Assembly: GCA_963845265.1 (NCBI GenBank)
Contig: CAWJRN010000016.1
Span: 310,001 to 374,000 of the forward strand
DNA length: 64,000 bases
Direction: 5' to 3'
From: DYRB01 sp963845265
Lineage (GTDB): Bacteria; Pseudomonadota; Gammaproteobacteria; Chromatiales; Chromatiaceae
The stretch's first letter is position 1. Each line of letters starts with the position of its first letter. The translations under genes and the position numbers were made by a program. The notes beneath the pieces are model-generated. The model made no database searches. It had not been told where the DNA came from and saw only the letters and a program-made list of their open reading frames with translations. Below, piece by piece: positions 1 through 9,616 of the stretch.

Positions 1-2145
1 GCAAGGTGATCCGCTGGGGCGAGTCGCGGTGCTCCATCCGGCTCGATCTCCGCACCCCGGACGGCGGCCGTTACCAGGTGGCCCGCTTCCTCGACGAACT
101 TGGCAACCACGGGGCCAGCATCAGCCGGCCCGGCGAACAGCCCATGGTGCGCGGCGTAGAGCCTGTGGCCTTACGCCTGCGGGAGCTGATCGGCTTCGGC
201 TATACGGAGCTGATCGAGTCCTTCTACCTGGCCCAACGGGAGATCTCCACTCCCAAGCCCCACAGCGACGCGGTCAAGGCCATGGCCGGCATCGACGCCC
301 TGGAACGGGTGGCCGTGGAGTGTCGTCGGGAATGCGACCAGACCGAGGCCCAACGCGCCGAAGCGGAGCACGCCGGTTCCGAGGTCGCCGACCAGATACA
401 GGCCCTGAACCTGGACCCCGAGCACCTGCCTAGGCCTGGAACGCGACCAGGCCGATACTCAGGCCGCGCTGGCGGCGGATCGCGAACGGATCATTACCCT
501 CAAGTCCACCGCAGAGGCCGCCGACGGCGCCCTGGCGCGGGTCAAGGAGGGGGTCGCGACCTGGTGGGGAGTGGACGCACGGGCCAGCTATCGCGAACGG
601 CTGGCGCAGGCGCAAGCCATGTCCGAAGTCCTGGAGGCGGTCGGCCCCGCCGTCGCCGAGGACGAGGCAGCTCACCAGGCCCACGCCAACCTGGTAGGCG
701 CATCCCAAGACTTGGAGACCCGTCTTGTCGGCTTCGCCCGGCTGCATGACCGGTCTGAGGGGTACCGAGCCGGACTCGCGAGCTGGCTCGGGTCGGATGC
801 ACCATTGTCGACCGGCCCCGGAGCAGGCCAAGACACCGCTGCAACGACTGCGCAGCGGGCCCAGGACGGCGACCAGACCTATGCCGCGGAATGCGCGGCG
901 CTGGCGCTGCGCACCCGCCACGCCAGGCGTGGTCGGTTCGCCAGTCGGGCGTGGGGCCTGGTCGCCGGCCTCTTTGCGCTGTTGCTAACCCTGATCTGGT
1001 GGGTCCTGGTGGAGGGCGAACCGAGCCGGATCGCGGACCCGCTGCGTGCTGCCCTGGACGGACGGGGAACCGACTGGCACCTTGCCTTACCCTGGCTTCC
1101 CGGCATCGCCGCGACCTTGGGTCTGCTTGCCATCGGACTGTTCGTCCTTGGGGCCCGGCAGCAGGCTTACCTGGTCCGCCAGGCCCAGGCACGGTCGACC
1201 CTGGACCGTACCCACCTTGACGCCGAGCGGGACTACGCGGCCCTGGACGGGCTCGACACCCAGCCCCTGCCCGAGGCCTTTGCCCTGCTGGTGGAGATCA
1301 GGGATCGCGGCATCTCCGAGGCCCTGCAGCACTTCCTCGCCGGGCCTGGAGGCGACCTGGTAAATACCGAGCGGCTGGCGGAGATCAAGAAGAGCTTCAA
1401 GGCAACCGCCGTGGAACTGACCACCTGCCTGGCCCGGATCAAGGCCCAATCCGGCCAGACCATCGACGCCCTGCACGACACGATTAGCCACCGCAGTGCC
1501 GAGATTGCCGGGCGTGAGGCCCAGATCGCACAGGAGCAGGCGCGCCAAAGTCGGCATATCGAGCTGACCACCATCGCCGAGGGCCTGAGCGCCCGCATCG
1601 CCACGCTCACCCACCGGGTCCAGGTCCACGCCCTGGCCGTCGACCTGCTGGCCGGCGCCATCCACTATATCTCCCAGCGCTTCAACACCGAGGTGCGCAA
1701 CCTGTCCGCCGACTCGCTGCCCAAATTCACCAACGGGCGCTACCAGCACCTGCAGATCGACCAGGACCTGAAGGTCAAGGCCTTCTCCGCGGAGAAGCAC
1801 GACTTCATGGACCTGGACGAGATCTCCAGCGGTACCCAACGCCAGATCATGCTGGCCGTGCGCCTCGCCCTGTCCCAGAAGCTGGTCAATTCGGTCATTC
1901 AGGGGCCTCAATCCCTGTTCCTCGATGAGCCCTTCGCCTTCTTCGATGAGTCCCGCACCGCCTCTGCACTGGCGGTCTTGCCCCAGGTGAGCCGGGACTT
2001 TACCCAGATCTGGGTCACCTCCCAGACCTTCCCCGCGGCCTCCCGCTTCGATCTGGTGGTCGAGTGCAACGCCCGGGAGTCCCGGTCGCCGCGCATCCGA
2101 CGCCCCACGCGCCGCGACGACGCGCTTGAAACCGGGGAGGACTAG
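1..2145 (+). pseudogene. YhaN-like AAA/SMC-type coiled-coil ATPase, 5'-truncated by window and frameshifted
   Basis: This is the C-terminal part of a large SMC/Rad50-like ATPase resembling YhaN. Codons run in frame 3 from the window start (ELIGFGYTELIESFYLAQRE) to about base 429. They then continue in frame 1 with coiled-coil-like sequence (LGLERDQADTQAALAADRE), so one extra base lies at about 429-438. From base 571 frame 1 is open to 2145. That part has two hydrophobic helices (around GLVAGLFALLLTLIWWVLV and IAATLGLLAIGLFVLG) inside the coiled coil. Near the end are an ABC-type signature (DEISSGTQRQIMLAVRLALS) and a Walker B motif (LFLDEPFAFFDES). The N-terminal Walker A lies outside the window. 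YhaN proteins often pair with a YhaO-type nuclease, which would be upstream and is not visible. The frameshift may be an assembly error; if real, the gene is broken. Confidence 0.75.
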
Positions 2146-2486
2146 TGACGAAGGCCGAGATCGAGACCGGCGTCGCCTTGCTGGCGAGGGGTCGCAAGCA
2201 GGACCAGTTGCGGCTGGCAGCAAATGCAGTATTCACTGCATTCGAGGGACGCTGCCTCGCGTTCGATTGCGCGGCGACCCCGTTCTACGCGGACATCGTG
2301 ATGCGCTCCAAGCGCCTGGGGCGACCGATGTCGGTGGAGGACGCGCAGATCGCCTCGGTTGCCCTTGCCAACGCCCTAAACCTTGCCACCCGCAACCGAT
2401 CAGACTTCGACTTTCTGGCCGATCTGACCCTGATCGACCCTGGCACGCGGCCTAAGAGGACCCCTTGCCCCCTACCCCACCCGTAA
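2145..2486 (+). pseudogene. N-terminally truncated FitB/VapC-like PIN-domain toxin
   Basis: The 113-residue product matches the C-terminal two thirds of a FitB/VapC-type PIN ribonuclease. It has TKAEIETGVALLARGRKQD, then GRPMSVEDAQIASVALANA and LATRNRSDFDF, and it ends near LIDPG. Members of the family start with a DTNVLSEL-type strand carrying the first catalytic Asp, about 45 residues upstream of where this frame begins. That segment is absent: the reading frame opens with GTG overlapping the TAG of the ATPase gene, and nothing PIN-like is encoded just upstream. The acidic residues in VEDAQ and the RSDFD segment are present. No antitoxin gene is visible. This is most likely a dead remnant left by a rearrangement; expression as a translationally coupled fragment is possible but unlikely to give an active nuclease. 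Confidence 0.6.
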
Positions 2487-5400
2487 CGCCGCTGGCTAGC
2501 TCCAGCCTCGCCGCCTGGTCGGTGCGCCACCCCATCGGGGTGGTGATGCTGACCCTGGCGGTCATGGTCCTGGGCGGCTTCGCCCTGGGCGGCTCAATGT
2601 CGACCTGCTGCCCCATGTGATCTACCCGGAGGTACGGGTACGCATCGTCAACCCCGGGGTGCCGGCCAAGATCATGGAGGACGCGGTCACCCGCCAGCTC
2701 GAAGAGCAGTTGGCCATCACCGAAGGGGCCATCGCCGTCCAGTCCGAGACCCAGGAGGGGCGCAGCTCCGTGGACCTGTCCTTCGCCTATGGGACGGACA
2801 TCGACCTGGCCCTGCGCGACGCCAGCTCGCGCCTGGACCGGGCCAAGCGCTTCCTGCCCGACGAGATCGACCCGCCGACCATCTACAAGCGCGACCCCTT
2901 CCAGATCCCCATAGCGGAGTACGTCATCGGCTCGCCCCTGCTGGACGCGACGGAGCTGCGCGCCTGGGTGGACTACGGCCTGAGCCGTGCCCTCTTGAAC
3001 CTGCCCGGGGTAGCGGCGGCGGAGGTGGGGGGCGGCCTGGAGCGTGAGGTGCAGGTGATCGCCGACCAACATCGCCTGGCGGGCCTGGGCCTGGACGTGT
3101 TGGACCTGGAGCGGGCCCTGCGTGCCGGCAACCTGGATGTGCCCGCGGGGCGCCTGCGCATGACCGGCGGAGAGATCAGCGGGCGCACCTCGGGTCGCTT
3201 CGAGGCCGTGGCCGAGATCGCCGATCTGCCCCTGAGGCCCGGCCTGGCCCTGGGTGAAGCGGCGCGGGTCATCGACGGATCGGCGGAGGAGCGGCTGCGC
3301 ATCCGGGTGAACGATCAGCCCGGGATCAAGCTGTCCATCCAGAAGCAGCCCCAGGCCAACACCGTGGCGGTGGTGGACGCGGTGAACGCGCGCCTGGCAC
3401 AACTGCGCGAGCGCGGGGAGATCCCAGCGGAGGTCCAGGTCGAACAAGTCAGCGACCAGGCCCGCTATATCCGCCAGTCCCTGCACAACGCCGTGGCCGC
3501 CGCGGTCAGCGGGGCCCTGCTGGCCATGCTGGTGGTCTATCTGTTCCTCGGCAGCCTGAGGCGCACCCTGATCATCGGCAGCGCCATCCCCATCGCGGTG
3601 CTGGTGACCTTCATCCTCATGTCCGCGGCGGGGCTGAACTTCAACATCATGACCCTGGGCGGCCTGGCCCTGGGTGTGGGCATGCTGGTGGACAACACCA
3701 TCGTGGTCCTGGAGAACGTCTACCGGCACCAGCGCCTGGGCGAGGCCCCGGATCTGGCGGCGGCCACGGGCGCGACCGAGGTGAGCAGCGCCGTGGTGGC
3801 CGCCACCTCCACCAACCTGGCGGCGGTACTGCCCTTCCTGTTCATCGGGGGCCTGGTGGGGCTGCTCTTCCGGGAGCTGATCTTCACCATCTCCGCGGCC
3901 ATCCTCGCCTCCCTGGCGGTGGCCCTGACCCTGGTCCCGGCGCTGGCGGGGCGGGTCCCGGCGGGCCGCGAGGGTCTGGGACGACGGGCGGTGAACCGGA
4001 TGCTGGAGTGGCTGCAGAACGGCTATGCCCGCGGCCTTGGGGTGCTGCTGCGTGTGCGTTGGCTGGTGATCGCCGCCTTTGCCGCGGCCCTGGTCTACAC
4101 GGTGCCCATGCTGGACACCGCCCGACAGGAGTTCCTACCCAAGATGGACGACGGCCAGGTGCAGATCAGCCTCACCGCCGACAGCGGCATCGACCTGGAA
4201 GCCATGGACGCCCAGACCCGCCGCATCGAGGATCTGCTCGGACAACAGCCCGAGGTCCAGAGTCTGTTCTCCACCGTGGGGGGCTTCGTCTTCGGACGCA
4301 CCCAGCGTGAGGACACCAACCGCGCCTCGATCAAGATCCAGCTCGCCCCGCTGGCGCAGCGCGGGATCACGGTCGATGCCTGGATCCAGGGCATGCGCAA
4401 GCAGATCGCGGCCCTACAGATCCCAGGCCTCAAGGTCATCCTGACCCAGCCGGGCATCCGCGGCATCCGGATCAACCGGGGCAGCGAGGATCTGAGCATC
4501 CGCATCAAGGGGCCGGATCTGGACACCTTGGCGAGCCTGGCCGACCAGGCCCTGGAACGTCTGGCGGGAGTCGAGGGGCTGACCAACCTACAGCACTCGG
4601 CCCAGGACCTGACCCAGGAGCTGTCCATTCAGGTGGACCGGGAGCGGGCCGCGTCCTTCGGCCTGGGGGTGGAAGACGTCGGCGCGGCCCTGCGCTTCGC
4701 CCTGGACGGCAAGATCGTCACCGACTTCATCCAGGACGATCGCTCCATCGACGTGCGACTGCGCCTGGACCGGCTGGATGTGGCCGCGCCCGGGGACCTG
4801 GAATCCATCGTCCTGTTCAGCAAGGGGCCGGAGCGCAAACCCCTGCACCTGGGGGACCTGGCGCGGGTGGAGATCCTGCCCCAGCCAGGCTCGATAAAGC
4901 GCGACGCCCAGGCACGTATCGTCGAGATCACCGCCGGCATCGCGGAGGGGACGCCCCAGGCCGCCGCCATCGGCGCCGCCCTGGCTGCGGTGGCGGACCT
5001 GAAGCTGCCCATCGGGTACACCCTCTACGAGGGCGGCAGCCTCGAGTCCCTCCAGGAGGGGCGGGATCTGGGCAAGCTGCTGCTGGGCCTGGCCCTGTTC
5101 CTGGTCCTGGTGGTCATGGCGGTGCAGTACGAGTCCCTGCGCAACCCCATCATCATCATGCTCAGCGTCCCCTTCGCCCTTGACCGGGGTGGTGCTGGGG
5201 CTGCAATGGGCGGAGTTGCCGGTATCCATGCCGGTCTGGCTCGGACTCATCATGCTGGCGGGCATCGTGGTCAACAACGCCATCGTGCTGGTGGAGTTCA
5301 TCGAGATCCAGAGGGCGGCCGGACTGGACCGGGATGCGGCCATCCTGGAGGCGGCGCGGCTGCGCCTGAGGCCCATCCTCATGACCACATTGACCACGGT

Positions 5401-5602
5401 GGTCGGCATGCTGCCCCTGGCCCTGGCCTGGGGCGAGGGGGCCGAGATGCTCCAGCCCCTGGCGGTGACCATGGTCGCGGGGCTGTCCTACTCGACCCTG
5501 GTGTCCCTGGTGCTGGTACCCATGGTCTATCGGCTGTTGGGGGCGAGGGCGGTGGCGGGGGACGGGACCGCGGGGGCCTTACCTGATGCTACCTCGGGTT
5601 AG
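2465..5602 (+). pseudogene. RND efflux permease (HAE1/SwrC-like), two frameshifts
   Basis: This is an inner-membrane proton-driven RND pump of about 1040 residues, in three frames. The first piece starts at TTG 2465 after an AAGAGGA ribosome site and encodes the first membrane helix (RHPIGVVMLTLAVMVLGGFALG). One base is missing near 2588-2593, after which LNVDLLPHVIYPEVRV continues in frame 1. The main piece has the periplasmic porter domains and the helix-4 motif GVGMLVDNTIVVLENVYRH. One extra base near 5176-5181 moves the last five helices (MPVWLGLIMLAGIVVNNAIV, GLSYSTLVSLVLVPMVYRL) to frame 2, which ends at 5602. Protein sequence is conserved on both sides of each break, so an intact pump with two base-call errors is a fair reading. 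No membrane-fusion or TolC gene is adjacent, so partners must lie elsewhere. Confidence 0.8.
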
Positions 5603-5653
5603 GACACCTGGTGGGCCGGCTGATTGAGCTTGCGGCGACACATGGAGCCTCGC

Positions 5654-5670
5654 GCTCCACACAGCGGACC

Positions 5671-5674
<4 letters not shown>
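5654..5674 (-). repeat. REP-type palindrome with GTAG head
   Basis: Read on the minus strand this is GTAG followed by GGTCCGC-TGT-GTGGAGC, a degenerate copy of the 21-bp repeats around the RAYT gene at 59.7-60.3 kb. Its GTAG head overlaps the final codons of ureG, and the TAG is the ureG stop. Confidence 0.6.
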
Positions 5675-6285
<611 letters not shown>

Positions 6286-6656
6286 CTTGGCCTCTGGAGG
6301 TTGGGAAGGGTCGATACCTGTGGGCTCGGCAGCTTGACCGATGAGTATCGAATTGTACCGCCGGGCGTGAGGGTAACCGGCACCCCATCGCAGCGACATC
6401 CCCATCGTTTGGCATTCGGGCCGATGCCCCAACTAGAGGAGTAGTCTCGGCGTGGCGATGCGCCGCTCGCACCGGCAGAGCCCCCCCATCTTTGGCCGGT
6501 CAGGCGCAGAAGCACGGAATCAGACACGCGGCCCGCAAGTATCCCAGGCCCCCTTGCCCCGCTCCCTATGAGAACAGGGGGTCTTGTTGGGTCCCACCGC
6601 TCCCGCGTGCTGCGCAGCGGGAACAGTGGGGCAGGACCCCCGGCATGGTCGCTGTG
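6286..6656. other. Intergenic region between ureG and a Gly-rich gene
   Basis: About 370 bases with no convincing gene on either strand. The only clear structure is a GC-rich stem-loop at 6591-6632, listed separately. Confidence 0.6.
6591..6632 (-). terminator. Stem-loop downstream of the Gly-rich gene pair
   Basis: The arms GTCCCACCGCTCCCGC (6591-6606) and GCGGGAACAGTGGGGC (6617-6632) form a long, nearly perfect stem with a 10-nt loop, 25 bp past the stop of the minus-strand gene ending at 6657. There is no U-tract, so it is a candidate terminator or RNA-stabilising hairpin only. Confidence 0.45.
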
Positions 6657-6995
6657 CTAGTAGCCGCGACGCTGAGCCATGTCATCCGAGAAGCTCCGGG
6701 TCTGAGTCGGGGTGCCGACCTGGGACTGGTCGCGGGTGCGGGTGCGGGTCATGTCACCCTGCTGCCCGCCTACGCCACGGTCTGATTGACCGCCGGTTTG
6801 TCCATAGCCTCCGGAACCTTGGCGCATGCCACCACCGCTACCCGATTGAGCGCCCGATTGTCCATAGCCTCCGGGACTCTGGTGCATGCCAGCACCGCCG
6901 CCGCCAGCACCACCGCGAGCCTGGGCGTCCAGGGACAGGGTCATAGTAGTCAGGGCGATCAGTGCCATACGGCCGATGAGTGCTGTCTTGTTCAT
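6657..6995 (-). CDS. Secreted Gly/Gln/Ser-rich protein of unknown function
   Basis: The 112-residue product has an N-terminal signal peptide (MNKTALIGRMALIALTTMTLSLDAQA, likely cleaved after AQA). The mature part is low-complexity, rich in Gly, Gln, Ser and Arg. Two related segments recur: QSPGGYGQSGAQS and QGSGGYGQTGGQS. It ends with SFSDDMAQRRGY. No known fold or catalytic motif is visible. It lies 41 bp downstream of a second signal-peptide gene, also Gly-rich, so the two are probably co-transcribed. Both are divergent from the OmpR/EnvZ-type genes at 7524-9616, which makes them candidate targets of that system. The exported destination is inferred from the leader. Confidence 0.7.
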   Translation of the reverse strand: MNKTALIGRMALIALTTMTLSLDAQARGGAGGGGAGMHQSPGGYGQSGAQSGSGGGMRQGSGGYGQTGGQSDRGVGGQQGDMTRTRTRDQSQVGTPTQTRSFSDDMAQRRGY

Positions 6996-7036
6996 GTTGT
7001 TGACCTCTCGTAATGGAAAGAATGGAACCTCGGCAC

Positions 7037-7387
7037 TTAGCGCCCGCGCCCACCGCCTCTGCGGCCCGCACCACCGCCCGCACCCCAGCCGCTACCCGTG
7101 CCATGCCGTGCCTCGTAGCCGGCGCCGTATGGGAGATCGGTTCGGGGCCCGCTACCGGCGCCCCTGGCGCCGCCGCGACTGCCGGAACCTTCGGGTTGTC
7201 CCCCCAGCTCGGGAAGCCGCGTGGCATCCCGGCTGAGAGGCTCGCCCCAGGTCCGGCTCTGGGTATCCTTTGGCAAGGAGAGGTCCAGAGGCGGATGCCC
7301 GGCCTGAGCCCCCTCTTCGGCCATGACCCCAGTCGGGGCCAAGGCCACGAGGGTGTAGAGCAGGGCAAAGTGGATTGGTCGTTTCAT
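7037..7387 (-). CDS. Secreted protein with Gly/Arg-rich tail, unknown function
   Basis: The start is placed at 7387 (MKRPIHFALLYTLVALAPTG) because this gives a standard signal peptide ending VMAEEG; the longer open frame upstream runs through the promoter region. The 116-residue protein has a short middle region (HPPLDLSLPKDTQSRTWGEP) and a C-terminal third made mostly of Gly, Arg, Ser and Ala, ending AGRRGGGRGR. No family is recognised. It is the first gene of a probable two-gene operon with the 6657-6995 gene. Its start is 136 bp from the divergent response-regulator gene, with a tandem 10-bp repeat in between. Function is unknown; a role in the envelope or extracellular matrix is only a guess from composition. 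Confidence 0.65.
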   Translation of the reverse strand: MKRPIHFALLYTLVALAPTGVMAEEGAQAGHPPLDLSLPKDTQSRTWGEPLSRDATRLPELGGQPEGSGSRGGARGAGSGPRTDLPYGAGYEARHGTGSGWGAGGGAGRRGGGRGR

Positions 7388-7457
7388 GGTCGTGGGTGTC
7401 TCTGTACCGACGGTGCCCATTCTGGAGGTGCCTTGTAGCAGGGCATTGTCACGGGCG

Positions 7458-7482
7458 TATCGGTTTGTATCGGTTTGTATCG
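7458..7482. promoter_or_regulatory. Tandem 10-bp direct repeats, likely OmpR-family binding site
   Basis: TATCGGTTTG occurs at 7458-7467 and again at 7468-7477, followed by a partial third copy TATCG at 7478-7482. Ten-bp-phased direct repeats are the usual target of OmpR/PhoB-family regulators. The site lies between the divergent secreted-protein operon (start 7387) and a response regulator of exactly that family (start 7524), so autoregulation plus control of the small genes is a natural inference. Confidence 0.6.
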
Positions 7483-7523
7483 TGCAAGCCGCCCGCACCA
7501 GGTTCTCGGATACACTCAGCTCC

Positions 7524-8237
7524 ATGAGCCCTGAACCCCGCATCCTGGTGGTGGACGACGACCCGGCACTGCGGGACCTGCTCCATGCCTACCTGACCGA
7601 CACTGGTTTCATGGTGGACCTGGCCGGCGATGGGGAGGCCATGCGCCGCGCGATGGACCTGGCCATGCCGGATGCCATCGTCCTGGACCTTATGCTACCC
7701 AAGGTCGATGGCCTTGCCCTCACCCGCGAGCTGCGCGCCCGTTCCGCCGTGCCGATCCTCATGCTCTCCGCCCGTGGCGAGGAAATCGACCGGGTGGTGG
7801 GCCTGGAGGTGGGTGCCGACGACTACTTGGCCAAGCCCTTCAGCCCGCGGGAACTGCTCGCCCGCCTGCGCGCCCTGCTGCGGCGCAGCCAGGCGGCGAT
7901 GTCCGTAACTCCGGCAGAGCCAGACGGCCAGCGCTTCGGCCCCTACCGGCTCGATACGGCGGCACGGCGGCTGCTTTTAGAGGACCATGACCTTGGCCTG
8001 TCCGGAGCCGAGTTCGACCTCATCAAGGTCTTCCTGGAAAGGCCCAATCGGGTCCTGTCCCGGGACCTGCTGCTCGACCTGCTCAAGGGTTACGAGCGCG
8101 ATTCCTACGACCGCACCGTGGACATTCGCGTGGCGCGCCTGCGGCGCAAGATCGAGCCGGACCCGGCCAACCCGATCTACATCCGCACCGTGCGCGGCGT
8201 CGGTTATCTGTTCAATCCCCGTGGCGCCGAGGGCTAG
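7524..8237 (+). CDS. OmpR/PhoB-family response regulator
   Basis: The product is a 237-residue DNA-binding regulator. The receiver domain (residues about 5-118) has the acidic pair D11/D12, the phospho-acceptor D55 in AIVLDLMLP, and K104 in YLAKPFSP. The C-terminal winged helix (about 135-235) has SGAEFDLIKVFLERPNRVLS, the RTVDIRVARLRRKIE recognition helix and the YIRTVRGVGYLF wing. The start at 7524 (MSPEPRILVVDDD) fits the family; the open frame extends further upstream through the promoter. It is followed after 5 bp by its kinase gene. It resembles OmpR more than PhoB by the EnvZ-like partner. Targets probably include the divergent secreted-protein genes, judged from the repeat site at 7458-7482. 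Confidence 0.92.
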   Translation: MSPEPRILVVDDDPALRDLLHAYLTDTGFMVDLAGDGEAMRRAMDLAMPDAIVLDLMLPKVDGLALTRELRARSAVPILMLSARGEEIDRVVGLEVGADDYLAKPFSPRELLARLRALLRRSQAAMSVTPAEPDGQRFGPYRLDTAARRLLLEDHDLGLSGAEFDLIKVFLERPNRVLSRDLLLDLLKGYERDSYDRTVDIRVARLRRKIEPDPANPIYIRTVRGVGYLFNPRGAEG

Positions 8238-8242
8238 GCGCG

Positions 8243-9616
8243 GTGGCGCTCAACCTGAGCCTCAGTCAGCAGAACGCCCTGCGCCTGACCCTGGTCTTCG
8301 TGCTGTTCGAGGTGCTGGCAGCGCTCGCGGTGGTCTTTCTGCTCATGCTGCCCTTGGCCCAGCGGGCGACCAGCGACCTGGCCGGACTGATGGTGCTCTC
8401 CGCCCAGACCTGGAACGAGCTACCGCCGGAGACCAGGGCTGCCTTCGAGCAGGAATTAGCCCGCTCCCATGGCCTAACCCTAAGCGAAGAGCCCCCCGCC
8501 GGGGCCATCCCGTTGGCCTGGGGCGGCCCTTACCTGCGCGAGCTGGCGGTGCAGCTGGCGGAGCGCACCGACGGGCTCGCGGACCTGACCGGTACCCGGG
8601 ACGAGAAGGGGCGCTGGCTCTGGGCCAGGCTGCCCGGTGGCGGACGGACCCTCTGGCTGGGTTTCCCACGTAGCCGTATCGGCACCCAGCCTCTGGCCAC
8701 GGCCCTGCTGACCCTGACCGCAGCCCTTGTGCTGGCCGGCCTCGCTGCCTGGTGGCTGGGCGAGCGAACGGTGGCCCCCATCCGCCGCTTCGATGCAGCC
8801 GCAGCGGCCCTGGGACGGGGCGAAACCCCAGGTCTGCTACCCGAGACCGGGCCTCGCGAGCTAGCAGCCTTGGCGCGGCGGTTCAATCGATTGGTCCGAC
8901 AGGTCCAGGAACTTCTGGACGCCCGCACCACCCTGCTCGCCGGTCTGTCCCACGATCTGCGCACCCCGTTGGCGCGGATGCGACTCGCTCTGGAGATGGT
9001 CGAGCGTCGCCCCGACCCAGCCTGGATCGAGCGGCTGGATGCGGATTTGGAGGAGATGAACCGTCTGATCGGAGATGTCCTGGATCTGGCCCGCGGCCTG
9101 GGCCGGGATGCCGCTTTACCGGTAGACTTGGCACAACTCTTAGGGGACCTGGCAGACCGGGCGTGGGAGACAGGCACCGAGGTCCAGGTCCGGTGTCCGA
9201 TGCTGCACATCAGCGTTCCGCCGGCCGCGTTACGCAGACTACTCGGCAATCTGCTGGCCAATGCCCAACGCCACGCTGGGACCGGGCCCGTGGAGATCCG
9301 GGTCGAGCTACTGGCGGATGGCTGCAAGATTGGCATTCTCGACCGGGGTCCAGGCATCCCAGGAGACCAATTAGAGACCGTGTTCAACCCCTTTCATCGG
9401 GTAGACGCGTCCCGCGATCCGGCCACCGGAGGCACCGGCCTGGGCTTGGCCATCGTACGCCAGCTCGCCCAGGCCAACGGCTGGCGGGTCTGGCTCGAGA
9501 ACCGCCCCGACGGGGGCCTAGCGGCCTGGGTCCAGGTGCCTAACCGCGATGCCGAAGAACGGATGCTGCCGACACTGAAAAAACGATCAATGAGAGAGGC
9601 TGAAAACGATGACTAA
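8243..9616 (+). CDS. EnvZ-like sensor histidine kinase
   Basis: This is a 457-residue inner-membrane kinase starting with GTG. The first membrane helix spans about residues 12-37, a periplasmic region with no recognised sensor fold runs to about 145, and a second helix (TALLTLTAALVLAGLAAWWLG) follows. Then come a HAMP segment and the phosphorylation motif LAGLSHDLRTPLARMRL with H237. The ATPase domain has the N box (RRLLGNLLANAQRH), DRGPGIP, and GGTGLGLAIVRQLA. All catalytic motifs are intact. It is encoded 5 bp after the regulator and overlaps the next gene by 8 bp, so the three form one transcription unit. The stimulus is unknown. Confidence 0.92.
   Translation: MALNLSLSQQNALRLTLVFVLFEVLAALAVVFLLMLPLAQRATSDLAGLMVLSAQTWNELPPETRAAFEQELARSHGLTLSEEPPAGAIPLAWGGPYLRELAVQLAERTDGLADLTGTRDEKGRWLWARLPGGGRTLWLGFPRSRIGTQPLATALLTLTAALVLAGLAAWWLGERTVAPIRRFDAAAAALGRGETPGLLPETGPRELAALARRFNRLVRQVQELLDARTTLLAGLSHDLRTPLARMRLALEMVERRPDPAWIERLDADLEEMNRLIGDVLDLARGLGRDAALPVDLAQLLGDLADRAWETGTEVQVRCPMLHISVPPAALRRLLGNLLANAQRHAGTGPVEIRVELLADGCKIGILDRGPGIPGDQLETVFNPFHRVDASRDPATGGTGLGLAIVRQLAQANGWRVWLENRPDGGLAAWVQVPNRDAEERMLPTLKKRSMREAENDD

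Noticed and set aside
1087..2223. Long minus-strand open frame opposite the ATPase gene
   Set aside because: Lacks family motifs and mirrors the codon pattern of the real plus-strand gene; typical of high-GC shadows.
2452..3729. 425-codon minus-strand frame opposite the RND gene
   Set aside because: Rich in Gln, His, Gly and Asp as expected for antisense of GC-rich code; the plus strand clearly encodes an RND pump.
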